20,776 nt of DNA from an uncultured Eubacterium sp. (lineage in GTDB: Bacteria; Bacillota; Clostridia; Peptostreptococcales; Anaerovoracaceae): positions 1 through 20,776 of the forward strand of contig CAMOGZ010000002.1 in NCBI GenBank assembly GCA_946614405.1. The letters run 5' to 3'. The position numbers and the translations under genes were made by a program. The notes under the pieces are model-generated. The model was not told the DNA's origin. It did not search any database and was given only the letters and a program-made list of their open reading frames with translations. Positions 7,484 to 14,057 of this stretch are shown here, in pieces; within the stretch, counting starts at the first letter, position 1, and each line of letters begins with the position of its first letter.

Positions 7484-8319
7484 ATGCTCAACCTCCCATT
7501 CTGAAAGTATGCGCCCACCGTCTCCAGATCCCGGGCAAAGGCCTGATTCGGGTTCATGGCATAGGCGCCGTCAGCTGTCTCAAAGGTAATGTATCCGGTA
7601 TAATCCCGCAGCGTGCGAAGATGGGCCTCCAGGTCCTGGGTCCCGTCGCCCCATGCCATATGTCCCGACGGCGTCCCGTCGTTCAGATGGATATGGATGA
7701 TCCGGTCTCCAAAGGCATCGAAGTAATCCTGCAGGCTCTCGCCGGCGCAGACCACCGGCACCGTATCCACACAGATCCCCAGGTTCGGGGAATCGAAGGT
7801 GTCCATGACCCGTTGCAGGGACGGAAGGTCCGTCACCAGGTTGGACTCGAATGTCTGAAGGATCTCATAGGCGATGGTCACACCCTCCTGCTCCGCGATG
7901 CGGATCAGCTGCTCTGTGGAATCCAAAGACCGCTTCCATGCCTCCTCTGCAGGCTCATCGTAATTTCCCCATCCCGGCGTCAGCAGCATCTTATCCGTAC
8001 CAAAACCAGCCGCGTCCCGAAGGCCGCGGGTAAAGAACTCGATGCTTTTCTTACGGATATTTTCTTCTTTTGCAGCGATATTAAACGGATAGACACACTG
8101 TTCCGGCGTGAAGCAGATCATCTTCAGTCCGTACTCCCGGAACTTATTTCGGATCTCCTTCTGCTGGGACAGCGGATCCGCAAAGAAATCGTAATGGGGA
8201 ATATTTCCCCAGAATTCGATATTTTGAAAACCCAGATCGGACATGCCGCGCAGGAAATAATCCAGACTGTAATGGCTGTACAGGATATTCATGGCGGCAA
8301 ACTGATTCATATGTAACAC
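7480..8319 (-). CDS. frlC: FrlC-type sugar epimerase (xylose-isomerase-like TIM barrel)
   Basis: 279-residue AP-endonuclease-2/xylose-isomerase-like barrel. It resembles E. coli FrlC, which interconverts fructoselysine and its C3 epimer psicoselysine: compare GFQNIEFWG, FTPEQCVYPFNIA and the FESNLV block with FrlC GYDGIEIWG, YTPETNGYPYNMM and YESNVV. The four metal ligands expected of the fold are visible: Glu152, Asp185, His211, Glu247. Start is uncertain: GTG 8328 lies inside the ribosome site, GTG 8319 is 6 nt after GAGGTG and was chosen, and ATG 8310 gives the FrlC-like length but a 15-nt spacer. First gene of its unit, with a promoter and candidate operator upstream. It overlaps frlD by 4 nt. 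Confidence 0.83.
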   Translation of the reverse strand: MLHMNQFAAMNILYSHYSLDYFLRGMSDLGFQNIEFWGNIPHYDFFADPLSQQKEIRNKFREYGLKMICFTPEQCVYPFNIAAKEENIRKKSIEFFTRGLRDAAGFGTDKMLLTPGWGNYDEPAEEAWKRSLDSTEQLIRIAEQEGVTIAYEILQTFESNLVTDLPSLQRVMDTFDSPNLGICVDTVPVVCAGESLQDYFDAFGDRIIHIHLNDGTPSGHMAWGDGTQDLEAHLRTLRDYTGYITFETADGAYAMNPNQAFARDLETVGAYFQNGRLSI

Positions 8320-8344
8320 AACAATCACCTCATCATTAAATATT

Positions 8345-8359
8345 GTACATGGTGTTCAA
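8345..8359 (+). promoter_or_regulatory. Candidate GntR operator upstream of frlC
   Basis: Plus-strand GTACATGGTGTTCAA, the exact inverted copy of the 15-mer at the frlB promoter. In this copy the 15-bp palindrome is complete: TGTACATGGTGTTCA (8344-8358) with arms TGWACA/TGTWCA around TGG. It lies about 13-27 bp downstream of the expected frlC transcription start, between the promoter and the ribosome site, which suits a repressor. Confidence 0.62.
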
Positions 8360-8378
8360 TGATGGATGTCTTGTTTAT

Positions 8379-8408
8379 AAAATAGCATACTCGCATATTT
8401 TTCGTCAA
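8379..8408 (-). promoter_or_regulatory. Probable sigma-A promoter of frlC
   Basis: Minus strand: -35 TTGACG (8403-8408), 18-bp spacer, -10 TATTTT (8379-8384). The -35 overlaps the T-tract of the rluB terminator, so the two operons are packed together with almost no spacer. The -10 is a weak match (4 of 6). Confidence 0.45.
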
Positions 8409-8434
8409 GAAAAAATGGAACTCATCAGAGTCCC
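8405..8434 (-). terminator. Rho-independent terminator of the mtnA-rluB operon
   Basis: Minus strand: GGGACTC (8428-8434), loop TGAT, GAGTTCC (8417-8423; one G-U pair), then ATTTTTTCTT. The rluB stop codon TGA lies inside the hairpin (first base in the stem, reaching into the loop), so the terminator overlaps the end of the gene. Confidence 0.72.
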
Positions 8435-9129
8435 ATTAAATATTCTACTTCATTTGGATTCAGTCTCCGGTACTGGCCCGGCTTCAGCCGGCCCAGGCCG
8501 ATCTTGCCCACGGAAATGCGGGTGAGTTCCTGCACCGGAAATCCCACCGCCTCGAACATGCGGCGGATCTGCCGGTTCTTTCCCTCGTGGATGGTCACCT
8601 CCAGCAGCATGGACCGCTTGGTCCAGTGGACGATATCCACTCTGGCCCGGGAGGTCACGAATCCTCCGATATCCACACCCCGCCGCAGCTGTGCGATCTT
8701 CGCCTTGGGAATGTTCCCCGCCACCAGCACCCGGTAGGTCTTGTCTACGTGGTGCTTGGGATGAGTCAGCTTGTAGGCAAAGTCTCCGTCATTGGTGAGG
8801 AACAAAAGTCCCGACGTGTTGTAGTCCAGTCTTCCCACGGGGAAGATCCGGGCATCCACATCCGGCATGATGTCCACCACCGTCTCTCTGCCACGGTCGT
8901 CGCTTACTGCAGTGATCACACCGAGGGGTTTGTTCATGGCATAATAGACTTTGTTCTCGGGGGTCTCCACCTTCTGTCCCGAGACGAACACCACATCCCC
9001 GGGCTGCACATCGTAGCCCGGCTCGGTGAGGGTGATCCCGTTGACTTCCACCTTGCCGGCGGCGATGAGCTCGTCCGCCTTGCGGCGGCTGGCTACCCCG
9101 GCATTTGCAATGTATTTATTGATCCTCAT
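8425..9129 (-). CDS. rluB: 23S rRNA pseudouridine synthase, RluB/RsuA family
   Basis: 234 residues. An N-terminal S4 RNA-binding domain (about 1-50, RINKYIANAGVASRRKADELI) is followed by the RsuA/RluB catalytic domain with the signature GRLDYNTSGLL at 99-109; Asp102 is the catalytic aspartate. Later motifs (KTYRV, EGKNRQIRRMF) fit the family. The enzyme converts a specific rRNA uridine to pseudouridine in the cytoplasm; RluB acts on helix 89/90 of 23S rRNA in characterised bacteria. Proximity to scpA-scpB matches the order in B. subtilis and favours RluB over RsuA. GAGAGGTAAG lies just before the ATG and runs over the previous gene's stop. Confidence 0.9.
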   Translation of the reverse strand: MRINKYIANAGVASRRKADELIAAGKVEVNGITLTEPGYDVQPGDVVFVSGQKVETPENKVYYAMNKPLGVITAVSDDRGRETVVDIMPDVDARIFPVGRLDYNTSGLLFLTNDGDFAYKLTHPKHHVDKTYRVLVAGNIPKAKIAQLRRGVDIGGFVTSRARVDIVHWTKRSMLLEVTIHEGKNRQIRRMFEAVGFPVQELTRISVGKIGLGRLKPGQYRRLNPNEVEYLMGL

Positions 9130-9131
9130 TC

Positions 9132-9776
9132 TTACCTCTCAAAACGCTCGCCGATCCACTCCTGATCCACCTCGGCATATTCGCCCGGGGGAATGGCCAG
9201 AACGGTGCTGTAGTTGTCCACCAACTCCTGGTAGAGCTCCTCGTCCAGAGGAATGGTCAGCTTCTCGTCGTTGCCGTTGTCCGACGGCCATACCACGAAA
9301 CTCTCCTCTTCGTCATCGAACATATACAGAAGGTCGCCGGGCTCCAGCTCGGGGAAGGCCTCCTCCACCTGATCCCAGATGATGAACTTGTACAGCTCCA
9401 GGATCCGGTCGTCCCGGTTCTTCTCTGCGATGAGGATCTTCTCCACCAGATACAGACCATCGGATACCAGGCGGAAGATGGCCTCCCGGTCGATGGCTTC
9501 CGGGGGAAGCTCCAGCTCGTTCATCTGGTCCAGAAGGTCGTCGTCATGGTCCGGTCCCAGGTAGATATTCAGCTTTTTCTCGGGGTCCATGTACATCATG
9601 GGATATTCCACCAGGACCTGGTCGCCGCACTCAGGGCACTCGTTCAGGAAGAACTCGCCCTCGATGATGGCTCTCTTGGCCTCCGGGGTCTCGGATACGT
9701 CCACGAACTCATCCGTGGGGACGGATATGGTCTGTCCGCAGTTGGGGCATTCCACTTCAATGATTTCTTTAGCCAT
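9132..9776 (-). CDS. CpXC-domain zinc-ribbon protein of unknown function
   Basis: 214 residues. Two CPxC knuckles near the N-terminus (Cys10/Cys13 in CPNCGQ, Cys47/Cys50 in CPECGD) define a CpXC-type zinc ribbon. The remainder is strongly acidic and Leu-rich with no recognised catalytic motif, and there is no signal peptide or membrane segment, so it is probably cytoplasmic. The ATG at 9776 is chosen because GGAGAG precedes it by 4 nt; an in-frame upstream start (9833) lies inside scpB and has no ribosome site. It overlaps scpB by 8 nt and ends 2 nt before rluB, so its expression should be coupled to both. Function unknown; position suggests a link with chromosome or ribosome maintenance only by association. 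Confidence 0.78.
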   Translation of the reverse strand: MAKEIIEVECPNCGQTISVPTDEFVDVSETPEAKRAIIEGEFFLNECPECGDQVLVEYPMMYMDPEKKLNIYLGPDHDDDLLDQMNELELPPEAIDREAIFRLVSDGLYLVEKILIAEKNRDDRILELYKFIIWDQVEEAFPELEPGDLLYMFDDEEESFVVWPSDNGNDEKLTIPLDEELYQELVDNYSTVLAIPPGEYAEVDQEWIGERFER

Positions 9777-10368
9777 TGTTCTCTCCAATCTCCAGACGGA
9801 TCTGTCTGGACTCTTCTTCATACTCTTCTTCACTATTCTCGCCGATGAGGCCCTCGATGTTCTCGATGTCCGGGAGCTCCTTCAGGCTCTCGAACCCAAA
9901 GTTCTTCAGGAAGGTCTCGGTGGTCCCGTAGAGGATCGGCCGGCCCACGGCGTCGGAACGGCCGCGGTCGCGGATCAGGTCTTTCTTCAGCAGTCCCTCC
10001 ACCACGCGGTCACATTTGATGCCGCGGATGGCGTCGATCTCGCCTTTGGTCACGGGCTGCTTGTAGGCGATGATAGCCAGGACCTCCAGGGCTGCCTGGG
10101 ACAGCTTCTTCACCTTTACAGGGGTACAAAGCCTTCTCACGAACTCTTCATTCTCGCCCTGTGTGACGAACTGGAAGGACTTGCCCACCCGGCGGATCCG
10201 GATGCCGCGCCCCTCCTGCTCATACTCCTCCTGGAGCTCCGTAAAGCAGGCGATGGCTTCCTCTTCGGATATATTAAAGATCTCTGCCGCGTCCTTCGCC
10301 GGAAGCAGCTGCCCCCAGACGAACATCATGGACTCAAAGGCGGATTTGATCACTTTCTTACTGGTCAT
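9769..10368 (-). CDS. scpB: Segregation and condensation protein B
   Basis: 199-residue ScpB. Two winged-helix domains are expected; recognisable blocks are the N-terminal AFESMMFVWGQLLPAKDAAEIF, LSQAALEVLAIIAYKQPVTKGEIDAIRG in the middle, and the GRPILYGTTETFLKNFGFESLKELP motif characteristic of the family. ScpB dimerises on the kleisin ScpA in the Smc-ScpAB complex, which compacts and segregates chromosomes. Start at ATG 10368 (AGGAAA upstream, overlapping the scpA end by 11 nt) rather than the longer in-frame start at 10428, which lies inside scpA. The tail after about residue 175 is acidic. Confidence 0.94.
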   Translation of the reverse strand: MTSKKVIKSAFESMMFVWGQLLPAKDAAEIFNISEEEAIACFTELQEEYEQEGRGIRIRRVGKSFQFVTQGENEEFVRRLCTPVKVKKLSQAALEVLAIIAYKQPVTKGEIDAIRGIKCDRVVEGLLKKDLIRDRGRSDAVGRPILYGTTETFLKNFGFESLKELPDIENIEGLIGENSEEEYEEESRQIRLEIGENNG

Positions 10369-11143
10369 CGGTCGTTTCCTTTCTCGTATCATCCAGGTCT
10401 CTGGTTCCGGCATGGACCAGGATGTCACCGAAGTTGGTGCGCTGCTCTGCGTCCAGGTACTTCTCCCGCATCATCTGCAGAAGAGATACAAAGGACACCA
10501 CCACGTCGTACCGGTCCTCGGTATTCGGCACAAGCTCCTTGAAATCCAGTTCCGACACTCCCGCCAGTCTGGCGTGCCGGAACAGATCCCGGATGTGGAC
10601 CATCCGGTTCTCCATGGACTCCCGATCGCGCTCCACCCGGGTGTAATGGCGCCGGGTCTCTTCGATCCTCTGCTTCCGGTACAGGAAGTCCCGGAATGCC
10701 CGGGAGAACTCATCGATGTTCAGGCTGAGATACTCATCCGGGTTGTCCAGGTAGACGGAGATGTCCTCCTGAGGCTTCTCAAACACACCGGCGTTTTTCT
10801 CTTCCTGTTCCGCCAGCATCTCGCTCTGGCGTTTGCACTGCTTGTAGGCAAGCAAACGGGCGGCCAGCTGACTCCTCGGGTCCTCCACACCAACCAGGTC
10901 CTCTGCCATCTCCGGACGGGGCAGCATCATCTTCGACTTGATCTCGATGAGCTCCGCCGCCAGGACCATGAACTCCGTGGACAGGTTGATGTTCTGCTCC
11001 TGCATGGCGCTGATGTAGTCCAGATATTGACTTGTGATCTCCGATACCTGTATATCGTAGATGCTCATCTGAGCATTCTCGATGAGGTAGACCAGAAGGT
11101 CGAAGGGACCTTCAAAGATCGGAAGCCGAACTTTATAACTCAT
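10358..11143 (-). CDS. scpA: Segregation and condensation protein A (kleisin)
   Basis: 261-residue ScpA. The N-terminal block (VRLPIFEGPFDLLVYLIENAQ, then MSIYDIQVSEITSQYLDYI) is the kleisin domain that binds the Smc neck; AAELIEIKSKMMLP is another hallmark. The C-terminal winged helix would contact the Smc head. Length is typical. The ATG directly follows the stop of the upstream permease gene, with GGAGAG as ribosome site, and its 3' end overlaps scpB, consistent with the fixed stoichiometry of the complex. Confidence 0.94.
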   Translation of the reverse strand: MSYKVRLPIFEGPFDLLVYLIENAQMSIYDIQVSEITSQYLDYISAMQEQNINLSTEFMVLAAELIEIKSKMMLPRPEMAEDLVGVEDPRSQLAARLLAYKQCKRQSEMLAEQEEKNAGVFEKPQEDISVYLDNPDEYLSLNIDEFSRAFRDFLYRKQRIEETRRHYTRVERDRESMENRMVHIRDLFRHARLAGVSELDFKELVPNTEDRYDVVVSFVSLLQMMREKYLDAEQRTNFGDILVHAGTRDLDDTRKETTDDQ

Positions 11144-12046
11144 TTACTCTCCATTCTTCTCCGCCAGCCCGGTGTAGTAGTTGTAATACAACAGGCCGAT
11201 GACGACGATCACTGCACCCAGCAGCTCCCAGGATGTGGGCAGCTGATGCAGGAAGATCAGGCTCAGAATGATGGCGAACACAGACTCGCCGGATTCCCAG
11301 GCGGAAACGTACAGGGAATCCACATAGCCGAAGCACAGGTTGAAGACCGCATGGGCGCCGATCTGGCACACCAGGGTCAGTCCCACGATCAGCAGATAAT
11401 CCTTGGCAGGATAACCGGCGATGGGTGTCCCGGTTGCGATCATACCGATGGTGAAGCAGACCCAGCAGGCAAAGAAGCACAGGAACACGTAGACCGGTCC
11501 CGATACGTTCTTTCTGACCTCATTTCCAAGTACAAAGTACAGACCCATGAACACACCGGCCAGGAATGCCAGCACGTCGCCCCGGAAGTTTCCGGTGGAG
11601 AGCTGGGTCTTGTCCAGGCCTGCCACGATGCACCCGCCCAAGAGGGCCAGGATGATGCCCATGATGGGCCGTCTGCCTACGTGTCTCTTCAGCACGAATA
11701 TGGTGATCACCAGAACCACCAGTGGGTGCAGAGCCGCCAGCACCACGGCGCTGGCGATGTTGGTCATCTTCACCGCATTGAACCAGGTGAAGAAGTGCAG
11801 GAACAGAAACGCTCCCGCCAGGAACGCACCGAACAGGTCCTTTCTGGAGATCTGCTTCAGTTCCTCTCTTCGGTTCAGCAGCACCGGAACCGCGAAGAAT
11901 GGCAGTCCCAGGGTCAGCCTTCCGAATCCGATCATCATAGACGGCGCCGTGATTGCCGCGCCAAAGATGCCGGAAGAGGATCCGGCCACAACCGCCAGGA
12001 TCACGATTATTTTAACGTATTTTTCTAAAAAACTCTTGTTTTCCAT
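11144..12046 (-). CDS. DMT-superfamily (EamA) permease
   Basis: 300-residue integral membrane protein with about ten hydrophobic segments arranged as two EamA repeats (about residues 10-140 and 155-290), the standard layout of drug/metabolite transporters. The short C-terminal tail is basic/acidic and presumably cytoplasmic. Substrates of this family range from amino acids to nucleosides and cannot be read from the sequence. Its start follows the mtnA stop by 3 nt, with the ribosome site (GGAG) inside mtnA, and its stop abuts scpA. Being directly behind mtnA allows a guess at export or import of a methylthio-compound or amino acid, but this is weak. Confidence 0.87.
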   Translation of the reverse strand: MENKSFLEKYVKIIVILAVVAGSSSGIFGAAITAPSMMIGFGRLTLGLPFFAVPVLLNRREELKQISRKDLFGAFLAGAFLFLHFFTWFNAVKMTNIASAVVLAALHPLVVLVITIFVLKRHVGRRPIMGIILALLGGCIVAGLDKTQLSTGNFRGDVLAFLAGVFMGLYFVLGNEVRKNVSGPVYVFLCFFACWVCFTIGMIATGTPIAGYPAKDYLLIVGLTLVCQIGAHAVFNLCFGYVDSLYVSAWESGESVFAIILSLIFLHQLPTSWELLGAVIVVIGLLYYNYYTGLAEKNGE

Positions 12047-12049
12047 CCG

Positions 12050-13096
12050 TTACTCCATGATTTTGCGTAAATTTTCTTCATATGGCGGATAGACGATTCC
12101 CCTCTCCGTCACCACCGCTGTGATATACTTTGCCGGCGTCACATCAAAGGACGGATTGTAAACTGAGATCCCCTCCGGTGCCATGGGCTCCTTATACCAC
12201 ATAGTGGAGATCTCCTTGCCGTCCCGCAGCTCGATCTGAATGTCATCTCCTGTGGGGGTGTCGAAATCGATGGTGGATGTGGGTACGAACATGTAGAAGG
12301 GAATCCCGTATTCCTTGGCCAGGATAGCCACTCCGGAGGTTCCGATCTTGTTGGCGCCGTCTCCGTTGGCGGCCATGCGGTCACAGCCTACCACCACTGC
12401 GTCGATCCAGCCGTTCTTCATGACGATGGAGGCCATGTTGTCGCAGATCAGGGTCACGTCGATGCCGGCCTTGGAAAGCTCCCATGCCGTCAGCCTTGCT
12501 CCCTGCAGAGCCGGACGGGTCTCGTCGGCGAAGACCTTGAAGTGGTAGCCCTTCTCCTCCCCCAGGTACAAAGGCGACAGGCTGGTTCCGTACATGGCGG
12601 TGGCCAGTGTCCCCGCATTGCAGTGGGTCAGGATGCCGTCTCCGGGCTCCAGCAGGCTCAGGCCATACTCACCCATCTTGCGGCAGGCGTTCTCATCCTC
12701 GATGCGGATGGCATCTGCTTCCTCGAACAGCATCCGCTTGGCTCCGCTGACAGAGCCGTCGTATGCGTTCAGCTTGTCCATCATCCGGTTCAAAGCCCAG
12801 GACAGGTTCACTGCGGTAGGCCGGGCCTTCACCAGGTAATCCGCCGTGCTCTGAACATACTGGCGGAACTCATTCAGATCGCGGCCCTCATAGTCCCGTA
12901 CGGAAACATACAGGCCATATCCTGCGGCTACGCCGATGGCCGGGGCTCCTCTGACCTTCATCTTCTTGATGGCGATGAACACGTCCTCCTTGGACTGCAT
13001 CTCCAGATATTTCTTCTCGCCGGGAAGTTTGGTCTGATCCAGGATCAGCAGGCGGTCGCCTGAAAACTTCACCGGCACGATTTCTGATAGCTTCAT
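12050..13096 (-). CDS. mtnA: Methylthioribose-1-phosphate isomerase
   Basis: 348-residue eIF2B-alpha/MtnA-family enzyme, which converts 5-methylthioribose 1-phosphate to 5-methylthioribulose 1-phosphate in methionine salvage. Diagnostic features are RGAPAIG at 49-55, the THCNAGTLAT block with catalytic Cys159, and GCDRMAANGDGANKIGT with Asp239. Length is normal for MtnA. ATG preceded by GGAGAG. It is the first gene of the operon ending at rluB. No other methionine-salvage gene is in the window, so the pathway would be completed elsewhere; alternatively the enzyme may serve a shunt such as the methylthioalkanol pathways that also use MtnA. Confidence 0.92.
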   Translation of the reverse strand: MKLSEIVPVKFSGDRLLILDQTKLPGEKKYLEMQSKEDVFIAIKKMKVRGAPAIGVAAGYGLYVSVRDYEGRDLNEFRQYVQSTADYLVKARPTAVNLSWALNRMMDKLNAYDGSVSGAKRMLFEEADAIRIEDENACRKMGEYGLSLLEPGDGILTHCNAGTLATAMYGTSLSPLYLGEEKGYHFKVFADETRPALQGARLTAWELSKAGIDVTLICDNMASIVMKNGWIDAVVVGCDRMAANGDGANKIGTSGVAILAKEYGIPFYMFVPTSTIDFDTPTGDDIQIELRDGKEISTMWYKEPMAPEGISVYNPSFDVTPAKYITAVVTERGIVYPPYEENLRKIME

Positions 13097-13114
13097 TTTC
13101 TCTCTCCATTCTGC

Positions 13115-13150
13115 TGCATTCTATGCAACACAAATTACAGTGATCTGTAA
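13115..13150 (-). promoter_or_regulatory. Two small palindromes in the mtnA leader
   Basis: Two perfect inverted repeats lie between the predicted transcription start and the ribosome site: TTACAG-N4-CTGTAA (13135-13150) and TGCAT-N3-ATGCA (13115-13127). They could be operator half-sites or small hairpins in the leader RNA. No known riboswitch was recognised. Confidence 0.3.
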
Positions 13151-13163
13151 CCACTAACACTAT

Positions 13164-13192
13164 ATTCTAACACTTCCCGGACGTTGTGGCAA
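13164..13192 (-). promoter_or_regulatory. Promoter of the mtnA-rluB operon
   Basis: Minus strand: -35 TTGCCA (13187-13192), 17-bp spacer, -10 TAGAAT (13164-13169). Transcription would begin near 13157, about 60 nt before mtnA. It is divergent from the peroxiredoxin promoter, whose -35 box lies about 25 bp away. Confidence 0.65.
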
Positions 13193-13217
13193 CCTGTTTC
13201 ACAGAGCACTTTCTTTC

Positions 13218-13246
13218 TTGAATATTCTTGCGAAAAATGGGATAAT
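13218..13246 (+). promoter_or_regulatory. Promoter of the peroxiredoxin gene
   Basis: Plus strand: -35 TTGAAT (13218-13223), 17-bp spacer, -10 GATAAT (13241-13246), with a leader of about 35 nt to the ATG. No clear PerR box was found. Confidence 0.6.
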
Positions 13247-13288
13247 ATCTATACAAGTGAATGCATCAGACGAAAGGAGATTACCATT

Positions 13289-13960
13289 ATGGATGATAAT
13301 ATGAACTGCAAGACATTCCCGCTGATCGGAGATCCCGCCCCTTCCTTCCGGGCTATGACCACCATGGGAAAGGTGAACTTCCCGGAAGATTACAAGGGCC
13401 ACTGGGTGATCCTGTTCTCCCATCCCGCAGACTTCACACCGGTGTGCACCACTGAGTTCATCACCTTCGCGCGGATGGCTGACGAATTCGAAGAGCTGAA
13501 CACCAAGCTGATCGGTCTGTCCATCGACTCCGTCCACTCCCACCTGGCATGGGCCAAGAGCATCGAGGGGATCGCCTGGAAGGGCGAACCGGTGAAGCTG
13601 CCCTTCCCCATCATCGCGGACATCAGCATGAATGTATCGAAGAAATACGGCATGCTGCAGACCGTGGCAAATACCCAGACCGTTCGGGCCGTCTTCATCA
13701 TTGACCCGGAAGGCATCGTTCGGACCATCCTCTACTACCCCATGTCCACCGGAAGAAACTTCGATGAGATCAAGCGCATCATCCAGTCCCTGCAGACCCA
13801 CGATGAGCATAACGTATCCACCCCGGCAGACTGGAGACCGGGAGATGATGTAGTGGTCGGCGCTCCTCTGACACTGGAGGATGCGGACAAGCGGATGAAC
13901 GATCCCGACGATGACATGACCGTCGCCGACTGGTATCTGGCATTTAAAAAACTGAAATAA
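13289..13960 (+). CDS. Peroxiredoxin, Prx6/1-Cys type
   Basis: 223-residue thiol peroxidase, the only plus-strand gene. The active-site motif PADFTPVCTTE carries the peroxidatic Cys53 with Thr50, and Arg133 (TVRAVFIIDPEG) completes the catalytic triad. The C-terminal extension with PADWRPGDDVVV places it in the Prx6 group. The only other cysteine is Cys7 near the N-terminus; the C-terminal resolving cysteines of archaeal-type 2-Cys members are absent, so it probably works as a 1-Cys enzyme with an external thiol reductant. Start at ATG 13289 (AGGAG, 9-nt spacer); the frame is open upstream to 13184 but that stretch holds the promoter. Expected role: reduction of peroxides in an oxygen-sensitive anaerobe. 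Confidence 0.92.
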   Translation: MDDNMNCKTFPLIGDPAPSFRAMTTMGKVNFPEDYKGHWVILFSHPADFTPVCTTEFITFARMADEFEELNTKLIGLSIDSVHSHLAWAKSIEGIAWKGEPVKLPFPIIADISMNVSKKYGMLQTVANTQTVRAVFIIDPEGIVRTILYYPMSTGRNFDEIKRIIQSLQTHDEHNVSTPADWRPGDDVVVGAPLTLEDADKRMNDPDDDMTVADWYLAFKKLK

Positions 13961-13974
13961 TTTATTCCGCATTC

Positions 13975-14016
13975 AAAAAGAAGAGCGGGCCGGTGCTTTC
14001 GCACCAGCCCGCTCTT
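13975..14016 (-). terminator. Strong hairpin between convergent genes, terminator of the left M14 gene
   Basis: Ten-base arms (13981-13990 and 14007-14016, AAGAGCGGGC/GCCCGCTCTT) plus an inner GGTGC/GCACC stem around a TTTC loop. On the minus strand it is followed by TCTTTTTG, so it terminates the M14 gene; on the plus strand there is no T-run, but the very stable stem may also help end the peroxiredoxin transcript. Confidence 0.75.
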
Positions 14017-14057
14017 CGACTTAAAAAGTCAGAAAGGATTTAAAGAATTACTTCTTT

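Noticed and set aside
9777..9833. Longer N-terminus for the CpXC protein
   Set aside because: No ribosome site, and the extension lies in scpB codons. The ATG at 9776 has GGAGAG at good spacing and starts the zinc ribbon at the usual distance.
10070..12028. Open plus-strand frame of 652 codons opposite scpB, scpA and the DMT permease
   Set aside because: Antisense to three recognisable genes. The translation is rich in His, Gln and Asp, as expected from a shadow frame, and has no motif.
13184..13288. Longer N-terminus for the peroxiredoxin
   Set aside because: The open stretch contains the predicted promoter and lacks family similarity; AGGAG precedes the ATG at 13289.
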